From: Clostridiales bacterium
Lineage (GTDB): Bacteria > Bacillota > Clostridia > Christensenellales > Aristaeellaceae
Assembly: GCA_015056365.1 (NCBI GenBank)
Contig: SVGM01000009.1
Span: forward strand, 62,001-126,000
Reading direction: 5' to 3'
Length of the DNA: 64,000 bases
Shown: positions 56,158 to 64,000 of the stretch, in pieces
How the letters are laid out: each line of letters begins with the position of its first letter
Numbering within the stretch: position 1 is the first letter of the stretch
The notes under the pieces: generated by a model
Seen by the model: the letters and a program-made list of their open reading frames with translations, nothing else
Databases searched by the model: none
Told to the model about the DNA's origin: nothing
Made by a program: the position numbers and the translations under genes

Positions 56158-56946
56158 ATGTCAATTTTGCAAGTGGAACAATTGGAAAAGAGCTTTGGTG
56201 CAACAAAGGTTCTGGATGGCATCAGCTTCACCATGGAACAGGGCGAGGTGCTTTCCATGATCGGTTCCTCCGGCAGCGGAAAAACCACGCTGCTGCGCTG
56301 CCTGAACTTTCTGGAAAAGCCCAACGGCGGCCGGATTCTCATGGGCGACGAAGTGCTCTTCGATGCTGCCGACGCCCGAACGCTGAGGGAAAGCGAGATT
56401 CGCAAAAAGCGTCTGCATTTCGGTCTGGTTTTCCAGAACTTCAACCTTTTTCCCCAGTATACGGCGCTGCAGAATGTGGTGCTGGCCAAGGAACTGCTGG
56501 CACGTGAACAGCCGGACTACAAGAAAAACAAGCATCAGATCCGTGCCGAGATCGAGGAAGCCGCGCAAAACCTGCTGATCCAAATGGGGCTGAAGGACAA
56601 GATGAAGCACTATCCCCACCAGCTGTCCGGCGGTCAGTGTCAGCGCGTGGCCATTGCCCGTGCTCTGAACCTGCAGCCTGATATCCTCTGCTTCGATGAA
56701 CCCACCTCTGCGCTGGATCCTGAACTCACCGGCGAAGTGCTCAAGGTCATCCGTGAGCTGGCTGACAAGAACACCACCATGATCATTGTCACTCACGAGA
56801 TGAGCTTTGCCCGGGACGTGGCCAGCAAGGTCATCTTCATGGACGGCGGAAAGATCTGCGAGATGGGCTCTCCTCAGGAAGTTTTCGAGAACCCGCAGAA
56901 GGAACGCACCCGCCAGTTCCTCTCGAATTACAAAAACAATATGTAA
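56158..56946 (+). CDS. Amino-acid ABC transporter ATP-binding protein
   Basis: IGSSGSGKTTLLRCLNFLEKPNGG; LSGGQCQRVAIARALNLQPDILCFDEPTSALDPELTGEVL. Confidence 0.97.
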   Translation: MSILQVEQLEKSFGATKVLDGISFTMEQGEVLSMIGSSGSGKTTLLRCLNFLEKPNGGRILMGDEVLFDAADARTLRESEIRKKRLHFGLVFQNFNLFPQYTALQNVVLAKELLAREQPDYKKNKHQIRAEIEEAAQNLLIQMGLKDKMKHYPHQLSGGQCQRVAIARALNLQPDILCFDEPTSALDPELTGEVLKVIRELADKNTTMIIVTHEMSFARDVASKVIFMDGGKICEMGSPQEVFENPQKERTRQFLSNYKNNM

Positions 56947-56954
56947 TTCTTCTC

Positions 56955-57001
56955 ACACAAAGAAGCCGCCCGGACAACCGATCTGGACGGCTTCTTTGTG
57001 T
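56955..57001. terminator. Bidirectional terminator
   Basis: ACACAAAGAAGCCG...CGGCTTCTTTGTGT. Confidence 0.85.
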
Positions 57002-57007
57002 TTCTTG

Positions 57008-58483
57008 TCAATCGATTTGGATCTTGATGACCACGGGCTTGTCCGTACGCACCCAGGGTGCTTCCACGTTAAGTCCTTCTGCGTCCCGCTTCCATGCCGG
57101 AGCCTCATCGCTGCCCAGCACGCTCACATTCCGGACGATGCCATGGAATACCGGTAGGCGCGAAGCGTCCGCTTCCGCAAGGGAACGGATGACCACTCGG
57201 CCGTCCTCCGGCCAGGAGAGTACCGTTGCATACAAATTGCTGCCGTTGACGGTAAAGCGGATGTCCTCGGATGTGAACACCTTCTCCTTGGCGTCGGTGA
57301 ACTGTCCCTCTTCCACTGCCGTGGGGCCTTCGGCCGCCTTGCGCCATACCTTCGTGCCGTATATGGCCTCGCCGTTGACGCTCATCCACTGACCGATCTC
57401 CTGCAGCACCGCCGTATCCTCCGGACCAATGGTACCGTCAGGTTTGGGGCCCACATTCAAAAGCAGCGTGCCATTCTTGCTCACGATGTCCACCAGGTCG
57501 CAAATCAGGCCCTTGGCAGACTTATAGCTGTTGCCCTCTGTGTAGCACCAGCTGTTGCGGGCAATGGCCGTGTCCGTCTGCCAGAAGTAGGGCTTTACCT
57601 CTGCAAACTGACCCCGCTCCACATCCGGCACAGCGGTGCCAAACATAAACGCCTCATGCTTGTAGTTGATGGCCACCTCAACGCCCCACTGGGCAGCCCG
57701 GTTATAGTAATAAGCCGCCAGCTTTTTCAGGTACGGCTTCATGGCGCTGTGCTGGATCCACCAATCGAAATACAATAGCCGCGGCTGGTAGCGGTCGATG
57801 AGCTCGCAGGTTCTCACCAACCAATCCTGCAAAAACTCCTCCGAAGGCTCGGGCTTGCTGTACAGATCCTGAAAATCAGGCTCTGGCATAGCCGGCCAGT
57901 ACAGATCGCCGCGCTTCAGGGGTTCTTTCACATCGCTGTCAAAGGTCTTGCCATGGCCCATAAAGAACCAGTGTTCTGCTCGATGGGAAGACGCACCCAC
58001 GGTCAGCCCACGGTCTTCGCAGCTTTTTTTCAACTCGCCCAGTACGTCCCGCATGGGGCCCTTTTCATAGGCGTTCCAATGAGAGACCTCACTTCGGTAC
58101 ATCTGGAAACCGTCGTGATGCTCGGCTACGGGCACCACATACCTTGCGCCTGCCTGCCGAAACAGCTCCGCCCACTTCTCCGGATCAAACTGCTCCGCCT
58201 TGAACATGGGAATGAAATCCTTGTAGCCGAAGTCCTTATGCTCGCCATAGGTTTTCACATGATGCTCATATTCCGGCTGCTCTTTGTGATACATATTCCG
58301 GGGATACCATTCGCACCAGAAACTGGGTACGCTGTAAACGCCCCAATGAATGAAGATACCGAACTTGGAATTGCGGTACCATTGAGGCACCTGAAATGCG
58401 GAAAGCGACTCCCAGGTATCCTGAAACGGTCCCTGGCTGATGACCTTATCAATTTTCTCCAGATACGGTTTCAAATCGTACAT
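57008..58483 (-). CDS. Alpha-L-fucosidase (GH29)
   Basis: WYRNSKFGIFIHWGVYSVPSFWCEWYPRNMY; ARYVVPVAEHHDGFQMYRSEVSHWNA; NGTLLLNVGPKPDGTI. Confidence 0.95.
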   Translation of the reverse strand: MYDLKPYLEKIDKVISQGPFQDTWESLSAFQVPQWYRNSKFGIFIHWGVYSVPSFWCEWYPRNMYHKEQPEYEHHVKTYGEHKDFGYKDFIPMFKAEQFDPEKWAELFRQAGARYVVPVAEHHDGFQMYRSEVSHWNAYEKGPMRDVLGELKKSCEDRGLTVGASSHRAEHWFFMGHGKTFDSDVKEPLKRGDLYWPAMPEPDFQDLYSKPEPSEEFLQDWLVRTCELIDRYQPRLLYFDWWIQHSAMKPYLKKLAAYYYNRAAQWGVEVAINYKHEAFMFGTAVPDVERGQFAEVKPYFWQTDTAIARNSWCYTEGNSYKSAKGLICDLVDIVSKNGTLLLNVGPKPDGTIGPEDTAVLQEIGQWMSVNGEAIYGTKVWRKAAEGPTAVEEGQFTDAKEKVFTSEDIRFTVNGSNLYATVLSWPEDGRVVIRSLAEADASRLPVFHGIVRNVSVLGSDEAPAWKRDAEGLNVEAPWVRTDKPVVIKIQID

Positions 58484-58546
58484 ATTCTCCCCTCCTGTGC
58501 TTATCATAGTAGCAGATTTCCACATCATCCGCAATCTGCCTACGAA

Positions 58547-58584
58547 CAAAAAACTGCCTCAAATGCGCGTAGCACTTGAGGCAG
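58547..58584 (-). terminator. Minus-strand terminator
   Basis: Minus strand CTGCCTCAA-GTGCTACGCGCAT-TTGAGGCAG-TTTTTT. Confidence 0.85.
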
Positions 58585-58930
58585 GGTTGATGTGTCGGGA
58601 ACAAGGGATTCCCTCTGTTTGGGTTCCGTCGGTTCAGCGTTTTACCGGTCGCTGTAGGCACAGCAGAAAACTGTCTGGCACAGAGGAACGATACACTGTG
58701 AAGCATACTCGCTCTGGACCCTAATCCTTCAGCACAGGTCACAGGGGTAACTAAATGCCCTGGCTTTCAAGACCTTCAGGATCATAGCCGCAGTTCGTTA
58801 CTGCGACAATCAGACCGAAATCCGCGTTATGTGTTCTCTCTCAGTCTGAACAATGCTGTGCTCGTGCCGGCTGTTCTTTCCGATGTACTCATCTGCATCG
58901 GGAAAGGATCGCTGCTCCTTACGCTATACA
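58585..58930 (-). other. Unassigned 346-bp segment: decayed coding remnant or structured 3' RNA
   Basis: Minus strand has adjoining frames DEYIGKNSRHEHSIVQTERE and NADFGLIVAVTNCGYDPEGLESQGI* offset by 2 nt; ends at a strong terminator. Confidence 0.4.
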
Positions 58931-58937
58931 GCTGGGA

Positions 58938-59864
58938 TTAGCCCTTAACGCCGCCCAGCACCATACCGGTAACGAAGTAGCGCTGCAGGAAGGGGTAGAC
59001 GAGCAGGATGGGCAGCGCAGAGACCACGGTGATGGCGCAACGGATGGTCACGGGCGTGGACTTGGCAGCTGCCTGACTGGCCAGAGCGTCAACGGAAGCG
59101 TTGGCTGCGTTGGCGGTGTTCATGGATGTAGCCAGCTTCATCTTCAGCAGGTACTGCAGGGTGTGCAGGTACTTCTTACCACCGTTGTACAGCTGGGTGT
59201 CGAACCACTGGTTCCAGCTGCCGACGGCAACGAACAGCGCGACCGTGGCCAGCACGGGGGTGCACAGGGGGAAGATGATCTGCCAGAAGATACGCATGTC
59301 GTTAGCGCCGTCGATACGGGCAGATTCTGCCAGAGCTTCCGGCAGACCCTGAATGTAGGTACGGATAACGATCATGTTGAAGCAGCTGAACATGGTGGGG
59401 ATAATGTACACCCAGAAGGTCTTGCTCAGCTTCAGCGTGCGGTGGATCAGCAGGAAGTTGGGAATCAGACCGGCGTTAACATACATGGTCAGAACCACAG
59501 CCAGCGTGATGAACTTGCGGAACACATACTCCTTACGGCTGAGGGCGAATGCCAGCATGGAGGTAAAGAACAGGTTCAGGATGGTGGTGATAACCGTACG
59601 GGCAACGGAGATACCGAAGGCATTCCAGGTCAGCTTGTCGCTGAGCAGGGTATTGTAGGCCTCGGTGCTGAACTTACGGGGCCACAGACCGATACCGCCG
59701 CGAACTGCGTCGATGCCGTCGTTGAAGGAGATGGCCACAGTATTCACAACCGGGAAAAGGGTAACAAACATCAGAATGCAAAGGATGATGCCGTTGACAA
59801 TGGGGAATACCACATCCTGTTGCATAGGCTTTTTCGCCTTTTTGTTGTACGTAACAGAAGTCAC
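58938..59864 (-). CDS. Carbohydrate ABC transporter permease (LplC-like)
   Basis: LFPVVNTVAISFNDGIDAVRGGIGLWPRKFSTEAYN; EALAESARIDGANDMRIFWQIIFPLCTPVLATVALF. Confidence 0.93.
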   Translation of the reverse strand: MTSVTYNKKAKKPMQQDVVFPIVNGIILCILMFVTLFPVVNTVAISFNDGIDAVRGGIGLWPRKFSTEAYNTLLSDKLTWNAFGISVARTVITTILNLFFTSMLAFALSRKEYVFRKFITLAVVLTMYVNAGLIPNFLLIHRTLKLSKTFWVYIIPTMFSCFNMIVIRTYIQGLPEALAESARIDGANDMRIFWQIIFPLCTPVLATVALFVAVGSWNQWFDTQLYNGGKKYLHTLQYLLKMKLATSMNTANAANASVDALASQAAAKSTPVTIRCAITVVSALPILLVYPFLQRYFVTGMVLGGVKG

Positions 59865-59878
59865 AGCATATCCCTCCT

Positions 59879-60832
59879 TTACAGCAGCGTATCTTCATCC
59901 AGTTTCTTGGCCACAAAATTGGCGGCGAAGAGCAGGATGATACCAATCACGCTCTTGAACATACCAGCCGCAATAGCACGGCCGTATTTGTTGTTCTGGA
60001 TACCATATTCCAGCACAAACACATCAAGAGTCTGTGAGAAATCGTAAACTTGCTTGTTGCCCAGCAAGTACTGGAGTTCGAAACCAGCCTCCATCAAGTG
60101 GCCAATGTTCATGATGAGCAGCACCACGAATGTGGACTTGATGCCGGGCAGCGTAACGTTGAGAATGCGCTGGAAACGACCTGCGCCGTCGATGGCGGCA
60201 GCTTCGTACAGCGTGGGGTCGATGGAGGTCATGGTGGAAATATAGATGATGGAGTTCCAGCCAACTTCCTTCCAGATGTTGATAAGACCAACAAGGAACC
60301 AGAAGTACTTGCCTTCACCCAGCCACCAGACGGGCTGATCGATAATCTTGGCTGCCAACAGCATCTGGTTAACGGGGCCGTCGGATACGAACATGTTCTG
60401 CGCCATACCCACGACAATAACCATACTCAGGAAGTGAGGCAGATAGGTGACCGTCTGCACCGTACGCTTAAAGCCACGGTTGCGGACTTCGTTAAGCAGA
60501 ATGGCCAGCAGAATGGAAGCAAGAGTGCCAAAGACAAGGTTGATCACGCTCATGGCCAGCGTGTTTCTGAAACCGAGCCAGAAATATTTCTCATTAAAGA
60601 GCCATTTGAAATTGCCAAAGCCGATCCAGTCCGCACCTTTTTTAATGGTGGAAATGTCAAGGTTCTGGAATGCATAGCGCCAGCCCCACAGGGGATAATA
60701 GTTAAAGAGCATGACATACAAAAGCACCGGAATAGACATGACCATCAGCCATTTCTGATCCCAGAGTGTTTTCCAGATGCTCTTTTTCTTAGCGGGCTGC
60801 ATCGGTTTGATGTTGGTAGCCGCACCGGTCAT
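59879..60832 (-). CDS. ABC transporter permease (LplB-like)
   Basis: KWLMVMSIPVLLYVMLFNYYPLWGWRYAFQNL; YEAAAIDGAGRFQRILNVTLPGIKSTFVVLLIM. Confidence 0.93.
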   Translation of the reverse strand: MTGAATNIKPMQPAKKKSIWKTLWDQKWLMVMSIPVLLYVMLFNYYPLWGWRYAFQNLDISTIKKGADWIGFGNFKWLFNEKYFWLGFRNTLAMSVINLVFGTLASILLAILLNEVRNRGFKRTVQTVTYLPHFLSMVIVVGMAQNMFVSDGPVNQMLLAAKIIDQPVWWLGEGKYFWFLVGLINIWKEVGWNSIIYISTMTSIDPTLYEAAAIDGAGRFQRILNVTLPGIKSTFVVLLIMNIGHLMEAGFELQYLLGNKQVYDFSQTLDVFVLEYGIQNNKYGRAIAAGMFKSVIGIILLFAANFVAKKLDEDTLL

Positions 60833-60901
60833 AGATGTTACCCCTTTCCGAAAAAACCATGGGGAGAGACAAGCTCTCCCCATGGCATGAGAGATTCTGA
60901 A

Positions 60902-62545
60902 TTACTCGGCGGTCTGCTCGACCAGCTTGGTCACTTCAGCCTGCATGAAATCAGTGTAGATCTGGGCATAGGGAGCGATTTCGGTGACGAAAGCATCCCA
61001 GTTGGTGTCCAGTTCAGCCTGATCAGCGCTCATGATGATCTTGGGCAGCTGCTGGTCCTGGATGAGGAGGAACTTGTCATAGTCATCCTGGATGGGAGCC
61101 TTGTCGATCTGCCAAGCTTCGCCCCAGGGAGCCAGTTCGCAGGGAGCGTTGAAGAAGTCGGCGGGCTTCAGGTAGCCGTAAGCAGTCAGGAACTCCTTGT
61201 CGTAGTCGCTCATCAAAGCGAAGTAGTTTTCGCCCTGGTCAGCGGGAGCCCAAGCGTTGCCGTCATCCTGGGTGCCCTGCTTCTTGGGAGCAGATTCCCA
61301 GATGGTGAGAGCGGTGTTGGCCATCTTCCAGGTAGCATCGTTGCGCTGGCTGTACTGTTCCTGAGTCATCAGCATACGGCCATTCTCAACGTAGTAGTCT
61401 TCGCCTTCGATACCCCACTGCAGGATCTTCTGCCACTCGTCGCTCAGCAGAGCTTCGAACAGCTGGATCATGCGCTCGGGATATTCGCAGTTGACGGAGA
61501 TACCAAAGCCGCGGTCCTTGTTGGGCACAGCGCCGTTGAGGTACTGCTCGCTGATGGTGCCGAAGCCGTAGGACTCATCGTACACCAGGGGCAGAGCGAT
61601 GTAGGTGTTCTTGTACATGCCGGCGGTCTCCAGGGCAGCGGTAGCGGTACCGAAGTCCCAGGTCTGGTCGAACATGCCCAGCACGGTGCCGGCAGACAGC
61701 TTGGCGATGTACTGGTCATAGGTCATGGTGAAGGTGTCGGGATTGATCAGGCCCTTGTTGTAAGCCTCGTTCAGCTTGGCATAGTAAGCCTTGGCGTAGG
61801 GCTTGTCGATGAAGGTTTCAACAGCGTAGATGCCGTTCTCATCCGCGGTGCGGTTGATGTAGACTTCGCCTTCGTTGGGCTGGCCCATCAGGTGCTGCAC
61901 GGGGTTGATCAGGCAGAAGTGACGCCAGTCTTCGCACAGGATGGCGAAGCCTTCGTACTTAGCGCCGTTTTCATCGGTGGGGTTAGCAGCGATGAAGCGC
62001 TCGATCAGATCGAAGTACTGATCCAGGGTCTTGATCTGGGGATAGTTGTCCCAAGCCAGAACCTGCTTCTGGATGAAGAAAGCGGGGCCGTTGCAGGCCA
62101 TCTGGATCTGAGCGTTGTAGTTGATGCCGTAGTTGGGGATGATGAACAGTTCGCCGTTCTCATTGACCAGCTGGGGCAGCAGATCCTTGATGTGGTTCCA
62201 CAGGTTGGGGGTGGACTCTTCGTTGATGTAGTCCAGCAGGTTGATCAGAGCGCCAGCGTTGATGAGCTTCTCAGCGCTGTTGCCGCCGTCGAACAGGTCC
62301 GGATAGTCTTCACCGGCAATCTTGGTGCCCAGAGTTTCGTCCAGGTCGCCAGCCAGGAATTCGATCTCGAACTTGATGCCGAACTGTTCTTCGATCATCT
62401 TGTAGATCTTGTTGTCTTCAGTGGGCTGATCGCCGGGATCGCCACGGAAAACGGTGACGGTGATGGGTTCCTGCTCAGCCACAGCAAAGCTGCACAGAGA
62501 CAGAATCATTGCCAGAGCCAGAATGGCAGCAATAATTTTCCGCAT
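60902..62545 (-). CDS. Extracellular solute-binding protein (family 1, LipO-like)
   Basis: Signal peptide MRKIIAAILALAMILSLCSFAVAEQEPITVTVFRGDPGDQ; precedes two permeases. Confidence 0.93.
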   Translation of the reverse strand: MRKIIAAILALAMILSLCSFAVAEQEPITVTVFRGDPGDQPTEDNKIYKMIEEQFGIKFEIEFLAGDLDETLGTKIAGEDYPDLFDGGNSAEKLINAGALINLLDYINEESTPNLWNHIKDLLPQLVNENGELFIIPNYGINYNAQIQMACNGPAFFIQKQVLAWDNYPQIKTLDQYFDLIERFIAANPTDENGAKYEGFAILCEDWRHFCLINPVQHLMGQPNEGEVYINRTADENGIYAVETFIDKPYAKAYYAKLNEAYNKGLINPDTFTMTYDQYIAKLSAGTVLGMFDQTWDFGTATAALETAGMYKNTYIALPLVYDESYGFGTISEQYLNGAVPNKDRGFGISVNCEYPERMIQLFEALLSDEWQKILQWGIEGEDYYVENGRMLMTQEQYSQRNDATWKMANTALTIWESAPKKQGTQDDGNAWAPADQGENYFALMSDYDKEFLTAYGYLKPADFFNAPCELAPWGEAWQIDKAPIQDDYDKFLLIQDQQLPKIIMSADQAELDTNWDAFVTEIAPYAQIYTDFMQAEVTKLVEQTAE

Positions 62546-62857
62546 GTTGGTTTCCTCCTAAAGTTTAATTTGGGAATCTCTTTCCCATTTAATACAATTA
62601 TAGATGCCAAGGCACCTCTCAGCAATGCTTTTTTTCGTAAATTTTAGGACAAAAATATCCTTCGCCAATTTACTTTGGTAAAGACGTTTCGTAAGTTTGT
62701 TATGTAGGCTGGATTCCATGATGTGCAATCGTTTTCTTGTTTTCATTGTTTTTCCAGTGCATTTTCTGGAAATTGTTTCCAATCAGTAGCTGCAAGAATT
62801 GTCATTTCGTTACTGTTGCTTCCTCAAAAGCCATGTAACAGTTTCTTTCCATATCAA

Positions 62858-62888
62858 AAAGAGGACAGATCTGAAATCTGTCCTCTTT
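62858..62888 (-). terminator. Terminator downstream of GH51 gene
   Basis: AAAGAGGACAGAT-CTGAA-ATCTGTCCTCTTT, T-run on the minus strand. Confidence 0.85.
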
Positions 62889-62912
62889 CCGTCCGATCAT
62901 CTGACGGCCGCC

Positions 62913-64000
62913 TTATCTGGTAAACCTGAGCACATTCCAGCTCAAGGGCTGCAACACTGCCTGTACCTTTCCTGCCTCGGCTTTGGTCTCACTTACCGTC
63001 GCCGGTTTGATCACGTCAGGATGATCGTAATGATTGAAGGCTTCCGGGTCACTGCTGTACATGGCGATATGCTCGCAGAACGTCCAGCCTTCAAAACCGC
63101 GGGCGTCCAGCGTCAGCTCATGGCAGTCCTGTTCATCCGCATTGATAACGAACACAGTCAGCTCGCCTGCTTCCTCGTTAAGGGCTGCAGCGGACTGGAT
63201 GTATTCCACCTTCTCAAAGCCGCCGTACTGATTCATGTCATCAATGGCGTAGCCTTCCACGTCGAAATGCTCGCACTCCACCACCGTGTTCAGCGCAATG
63301 CCGCGGGCGTAGCGAATCATCTGGGTGAAGGGATAGTACCCCGCGCTCTTCCACACGTGCTCCCGGTCGTTGGCGCACAGCAGATTGATTCCACTGGTGG
63401 CGCAGCCGATCCGAATACGGTCAGCATGACGCAGCATGGTAAGCATCACTGCGGCGCTGGCCAGCGTCCGGGGCATTTCGCCGCTGAGGGGGAAGCTGCG
63501 GCGGGTGGACCAGTCGTCCGGATCGTGGCGGACGTACTTGCGCTCCGGATCAAAGCTGAAGAAGCCCATGGCGGGTTGGCGTCCGCCCAAGCCCAGATGG
63601 GCACCGCTGGCGGGCCGGTAGGAGCAGGCATATTCGTCCAGCGAGAGCATCATGGTCTTGTTCACCCGCAGCTTGGTCTTCAGGAAGTCGCACAGAGCGA
63701 TCTCCGTACGGATGTACTCCTCAAAGGCTTTGTAACCTGCCATCAGCGCAGGCACGTTGCCGGGAGGGGCGGAGTGGTAATGGTGCAGGGAAATCATGTC
63801 CACGGTCTCGTAGCATTCCTGCAGCACCTGCAGATCCCAGTCCGGATAATGATTCAGGAAAGGCGAGGAAGACACACAGGCAACGGTTTCGATGGTGGGG
63901 TCGATCCACTTCATCACCTTGGTGGTCTCGTGGGCCAGCACGCCGTACGCCTTGGGGTCTTTCTGGTAGGATGCGATCTGCCACGGCCCATCCATCTCGT
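62913..64000 (-). CDS. Alpha-N-arabinofuranosidase (GH51), 5' end beyond window
   Basis: DMISLHHYHSAPPGNVPALMAGYKAFEEYIRTEIALCDFLKTKLRVNKTMMLSLDEYACSYRP; C-terminal LSWNVLRFTR. Confidence 0.9.
   Translation of the reverse strand, partial: EMDGPWQIASYQKDPKAYGVLAHETTKVMKWIDPTIETVACVSSSPFLNHYPDWDLQVLQECYETVDMISLHHYHSAPPGNVPALMAGYKAFEEYIRTEIALCDFLKTKLRVNKTMMLSLDEYACSYRPASGAHLGLGGRQPAMGFFSFDPERKYVRHDPDDWSTRRSFPLSGEMPRTLASAAVMLTMLRHADRIRIGCATSGINLLCANDREHVWKSAGYYPFTQMIRYARGIALNTVVECEHFDVEGYAIDDMNQYGGFEKVEYIQSAAALNEEAGELTVFVINADEQDCHELTLDARGFEGWTFCEHIAMYSSDPEAFNHYDHPDVIKPATVSETKAEAGKVQAVLQPLSWNVLRFTR

Noticed and set aside
58449-58742. 97-aa ORF MTCAEGLGSRASMLHSVSFL...
   Set aside because: Overlaps the terminator hairpin and the start of the GH29 gene; treated as part of the unexplained segment, not a supported protein.
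60050-62647. 865-aa plus-strand ORF
   Set aside because: Antisense to the permease and solute-binding protein genes of an ordinary sugar ABC operon.

Overview
64 kb chromosomal window from a GC-rich, gut/rumen-type Clostridia-like Firmicute (inferred from gene content: SPOCS/LysM protein, T-box, DUF4317, ABC-F, LplB/LplC-type sugar ABC transporter). Both ends are cut inside carbohydrate-enzyme genes. Main blocks: (1) a ten-gene minus-strand Mrp/Mbh-type cation-antiporter-like operon (3204-12538) with four consecutive NuoL/M/N-type proton-channel paralogs and no hydrogenase or NADH module in the window; (2) SPOCS-LysM, VanW, GNAT and GH43 genes; (3) trpB2 behind a T-box with a readable UGG (Trp) specifier; (4) rpsB-tsf-pyrH, MATE, argS, TrmH-like; (5) an MFS efflux gene with a leader peptide and SD-sequestering hairpin; (6) M18 peptidase, MBL hydrolase, nitroreductase, ArsR-DUF2087; (7) LTA-synthase-like sulfatase, ECF sigma + DUF4349; (8) HD-GYP propeller sensor, DUF4317, an Lsa-like ABC-F with a long leader containing a 3-codon uORF; (9) cobalamin riboswitch-controlled BtuFCD-like transporter with a degenerate PduO-like protein; (10) a glycine-riboswitch relic joined to a truncated alanine/glycine symporter next to tRNA-Arg(ACG); (11) amino-acid ABC transporter, GH29, sugar ABC transporter, GH51. 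The most unusual signals are a dispersed intergenic element made of perfect tri-loop hairpins with compensatory changes between copies (about 16172, 22985 and 32445), the two antibiotic-type attenuation leaders, the PduO-like paralog, and the riboswitch/symporter fusion. All calls are from reading the sequence; no database search was run.
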